A DNA stretch of 64,000 nucleotides. Source: Pedobacter sp. Lineage in GTDB: Bacteria > Bacteroidota > Bacteroidia > Sphingobacteriales > Sphingobacteriaceae. The stretch spans positions 124,001 to 188,000 of the forward strand of contig SSFR01000014.1 in assembly GCA_008015505.1 (NCBI GenBank), read 5' to 3'. The position numbers were made by a program, and so were the translations under genes. The notes under the pieces were generated by a model. It saw only the letters and a program-made list of their open reading frames with translations. It was not told the DNA's origin and made no database searches. Shown one piece after another: positions 62,215 to 64,000 of the stretch (position 1 is its first letter; each line of letters starts with the position of its first letter).

Positions 62215-64000
62215 TTACCTATATGATCTTACCGAAGGTTTCATGAACTCAAATACAAGTGGTTCTTTATGAAGAATGGGTTTGGCATTAACTTTAGACC
62301 ACTCCCAAGCCGACACATAACAGAATTTTTCATCATTTCTTAAAGCTTCACCTTCGGAAGTTTGATATTCTTCTCGAAAATGTGCACCGCACGACTCTTC
62401 TCGACTTAAAGCATCGTAGCACATTAAATTAGCCATCTCTAGATAGTCTGCAACCCTAGCGGCTTTCTCTAGTTCCGCGTTTATTTCATTTACAGAACCC
62501 GAGACCCTTAAATCTTGATAGAATTCCTCAGTGTATTGTTTTATCTCTTCGATAGCTTCCATTAATCCCTTGGCAGAACGAGATAAACCGCACTGATGGT
62601 AGAGCAATTTTCCCAATTTTTTATGAAAATAATCACTGCTTTTATTACCCCTAATATTGATGAGTGTTTTTAATCTATCGGAGACTTCCGTTTCTATCAA
62701 AGCAAATTCTGAATTAGAAATGTCTGCTTTTTTGTTTTTTAATTCTCCTGAAAGATAATTTGCGATTGTGTAGGGAATAATAAAATATCCATCTACTGAA
62801 GCCTGTAATAACGAGTTAGCTCCTAAACGATTAGCCCCATGATCTGCAAAATTGGCTTCTCCAATAGCAAATAAACCTGGTATGGTAGTCATGAGTTCAT
62901 AATCTACCCATAATCCTCCCATAGAAAAATGAGCGGCCGGAGAAATTCTCATCGGTTCTTGGTAAGCATCATCATCTGTTATCTTTTTATACATGGAGAA
63001 TAAATTTCCATATTTCTCTTCGATCTTATGTTTACCCTGTTCTTTAATTGCTTTAGAAAAGTCTAAATAAACAGCATTTTTCAATACCCCCACTCCTAAT
63101 CCAGCATCAATTCTTTCTTTAGCTGCTCTTGAAGAAATATCTCGTGGAGCAAGATTTCCGAAAGAAGGGTATTTTCTTTCCAGATAATAATCTCTTTCAC
63201 TTTCTGGAATATCATTAGCAGCCCTACTCTCATTATTAAGCTTAGGTACCCAAATTCTACCATCATTACGAAGAGATTCGGACATAAGAGTTAATTTAGA
63301 CTGATAATCACCTGCTTGAGATAAACAAGTAGGGTGAAATTGTATCCAACTGGGACAGGCCATAAATGCACCTCGTTTATGAGCTCGCCATATAGCTGAA
63401 GCATTACAACCCATTGCTAGGGTGGATAAATAATAAATTTTACCGAACCCTCCTGTAGCCATTACTACTGCATCGGCTGCAAAGCGTTCGATTTTCCCAT
63501 CATCGAGATTACGTACTATGATGCCTTTCGCTTTTCCATCAATCAACACCAAATCCAGCATTTCATGTCGGGCATATAAATTCACTTTTCCCAGACTGAC
63601 TTGCCTCATCAGCGCTTGATAAGCTCCTAGAAGAAGTTGCTGACCGGATTGTCCCCTAGCGTAAAAAGTGCGACTGACTTGTACCCCACCGAAAGAACGA
63701 TTGCTCAGGTATCCTCCATATTCTCTGGCAAATGGAACACCTTGTGCAACTGCTTGATCAATAAGATTTAGAGAACATTCTGCTAACCGATAAACATTTG
63801 CCTCTCTTGACCTAAAATCACCGCCTTTTATGGTATCATAAAACATACGATACACTGAATCCCCATCATTCTGATAATTTTTTGCCGCATTCACACCACC
63901 TTGAGCTGCTACAGAGTGAGCTCGCCGGGCAGAATCCTGAAAACAAAAAGAGGATACATGATAACCCAATTCAGCTAATGAAGCTGCTGCCGAAGACCCC
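62215..64000 (-). CDS. sdhA: Succinate dehydrogenase/fumarate reductase flavoprotein subunit, 5' end missing
   Basis: The flavin subunit oxidises succinate to fumarate. The reading frame is open to the right edge ([20 protein letters not shown]), so its start and the FAD-binding G-x-G-x-x-G lie outside the window; the internal TTG at 63969 is not a start. [20 protein letters not shown] holds the conserved His that carries FAD covalently in this family, [20 protein letters not shown] is the substrate-loop region, [10 protein letters not shown] the catalytic Arg segment, and [20 protein letters not shown] with [20 protein letters not shown] the second FAD contact. It is a normal Bacteroidota SdhA. 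Confidence 0.95.
   Translation of the reverse strand, partial: GSSAAASLAELGYHVSSFCFQDSARRAHSVAAQGGVNAAKNYQNDGDSVYRMFYDTIKGGDFRSREANVYRLAECSLNLIDQAVAQGVPFAREYGGYLSNRSFGGVQVSRTFYARGQSGQQLLLGAYQALMRQVSLGKVNLYARHEMLDLVLIDGKAKGIIVRNLDDGKIERFAADAVVMATGGFGKIYYLSTLAMGCNASAIWRAHKRGAFMACPSWIQFHPTCLSQAGDYQSKLTLMSESLRNDGRIWVPKLNNESRAANDIPESERDYYLERKYPSFGNLAPRDISSRAAKERIDAGLGVGVLKNAVYLDFSKAIKEQGKHKIEEKYGNLFSMYKKITDDDAYQEPMRISPAAHFSMGGLWVDYELMTTIPGLFAIGEANFADHGANRLGANSLLQASVDGYFIIPYTIANYLSGELKNKKADISNSEFALIETEVSDRLKTLINIRGNKSSDYFHKKLGKLLYHQCGLSRSAKGLMEAIEEIKQYTEEFYQDLRVSGSVNEINAELEKAARVADYLEMANLMCYDALSREESCGAHFREEYQTSEGEALRNDEKFCYVSAWEWSKVNAKPILHKEPLVFEFMKPSVRSYR

Noticed and set aside
1..64000. tRNA, rRNA, CRISPR array, prophage or replication origin
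   Set aside because: No matching motifs, repeat-spacer pattern, integrase or DnaA-box cluster was seen by eye; a dedicated search could still find a weak one.

Overview
The window is a compact, AT-rich chromosome segment from a member of the Bacteroidota. The markers are a GldB-type lipoprotein, the Bacteroidota forms of LptD and OstA-like proteins, a PG_1098-like methyltransferase, a DUF1599 protein, a BT_3928-like DoxX protein, the bacillithiol gene bshA, a Bacteroidota-type SdhAB pair, and several promoter boxes of the TAnnTTTG form. I cannot name the genus. Aspartokinase, pyruvate carboxylase and SdhAB argue against an extremely reduced genome. Two cysteine-peptidase-like proteins with eukaryote-like polyproline tails, a dispersed small repeat and a decaying gene fit a host-associated member, but that is inference.

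Layout. 1-2.8 kb: end of a YggS-like gene, aspartokinase and a methyltransferase, convergent with a cold-shock gene. 3.3-10.8 kb: an Rrf2 regulator followed by a tightly packed six-gene operon (HMGL-like aldolase, alpha/beta hydrolase lacking its expected His, an isocitrate-dehydrogenase-like enzyme fused to a degenerate CinA, an RraA-like aldolase, a DUF6282-like amidohydrolase and a Bcr/CflA exporter). I recognise the families but not the pathway; this is the best candidate for an undescribed system. 10.8-19.3 kb: bshA, E2 acyltransferase, cinA and lptD on the minus strand, then amidase and MlaD-type genes. 19.3-22.4 kb: two paralogous permuted cysteine peptidases with proline-rich tails and a shared C-terminal motif. 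22.6-36 kb: ABC-F, DUF1599, DoxX-like, BI-1, murQ, hydroxyacid dehydrogenase, ksgA, CoA-transferase, twin uridine-kinase-like genes, a LysM protein, folD and gldB. 36-48.9 kb: nadE, subtilase lipoprotein, lnt, pnuC, 2OG oxygenase, tilS, OstA-like, SIMPL and an unknown protein. 48.9-64 kb: pyruvate carboxylase, a DUF4403-like gene, serS, two paralogous unknown genes, a VOC protein, a frameshifted Asp-box gene remnant, rsmI, a NadR-like kinase, a glycerophosphodiesterase, sdhB and partial sdhA.

Themes. Envelope building (lptD, OstA-like, lnt, amidase, LysM, MlaD) and NAD supply (pnuC, NadR-like kinase, nadE, cinA and a CinA domain fused to a dehydrogenase) recur. A MITE-like repeat with 24-bp inverted ends is present as one intact copy (61281-61441), one diverged copy (52505-52699) and about eight end fragments. 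Two of the fragments supply the last codons of genes (cinA and nadE both end in ELV). No tRNA, rRNA, CRISPR array or complete transposase gene was seen.
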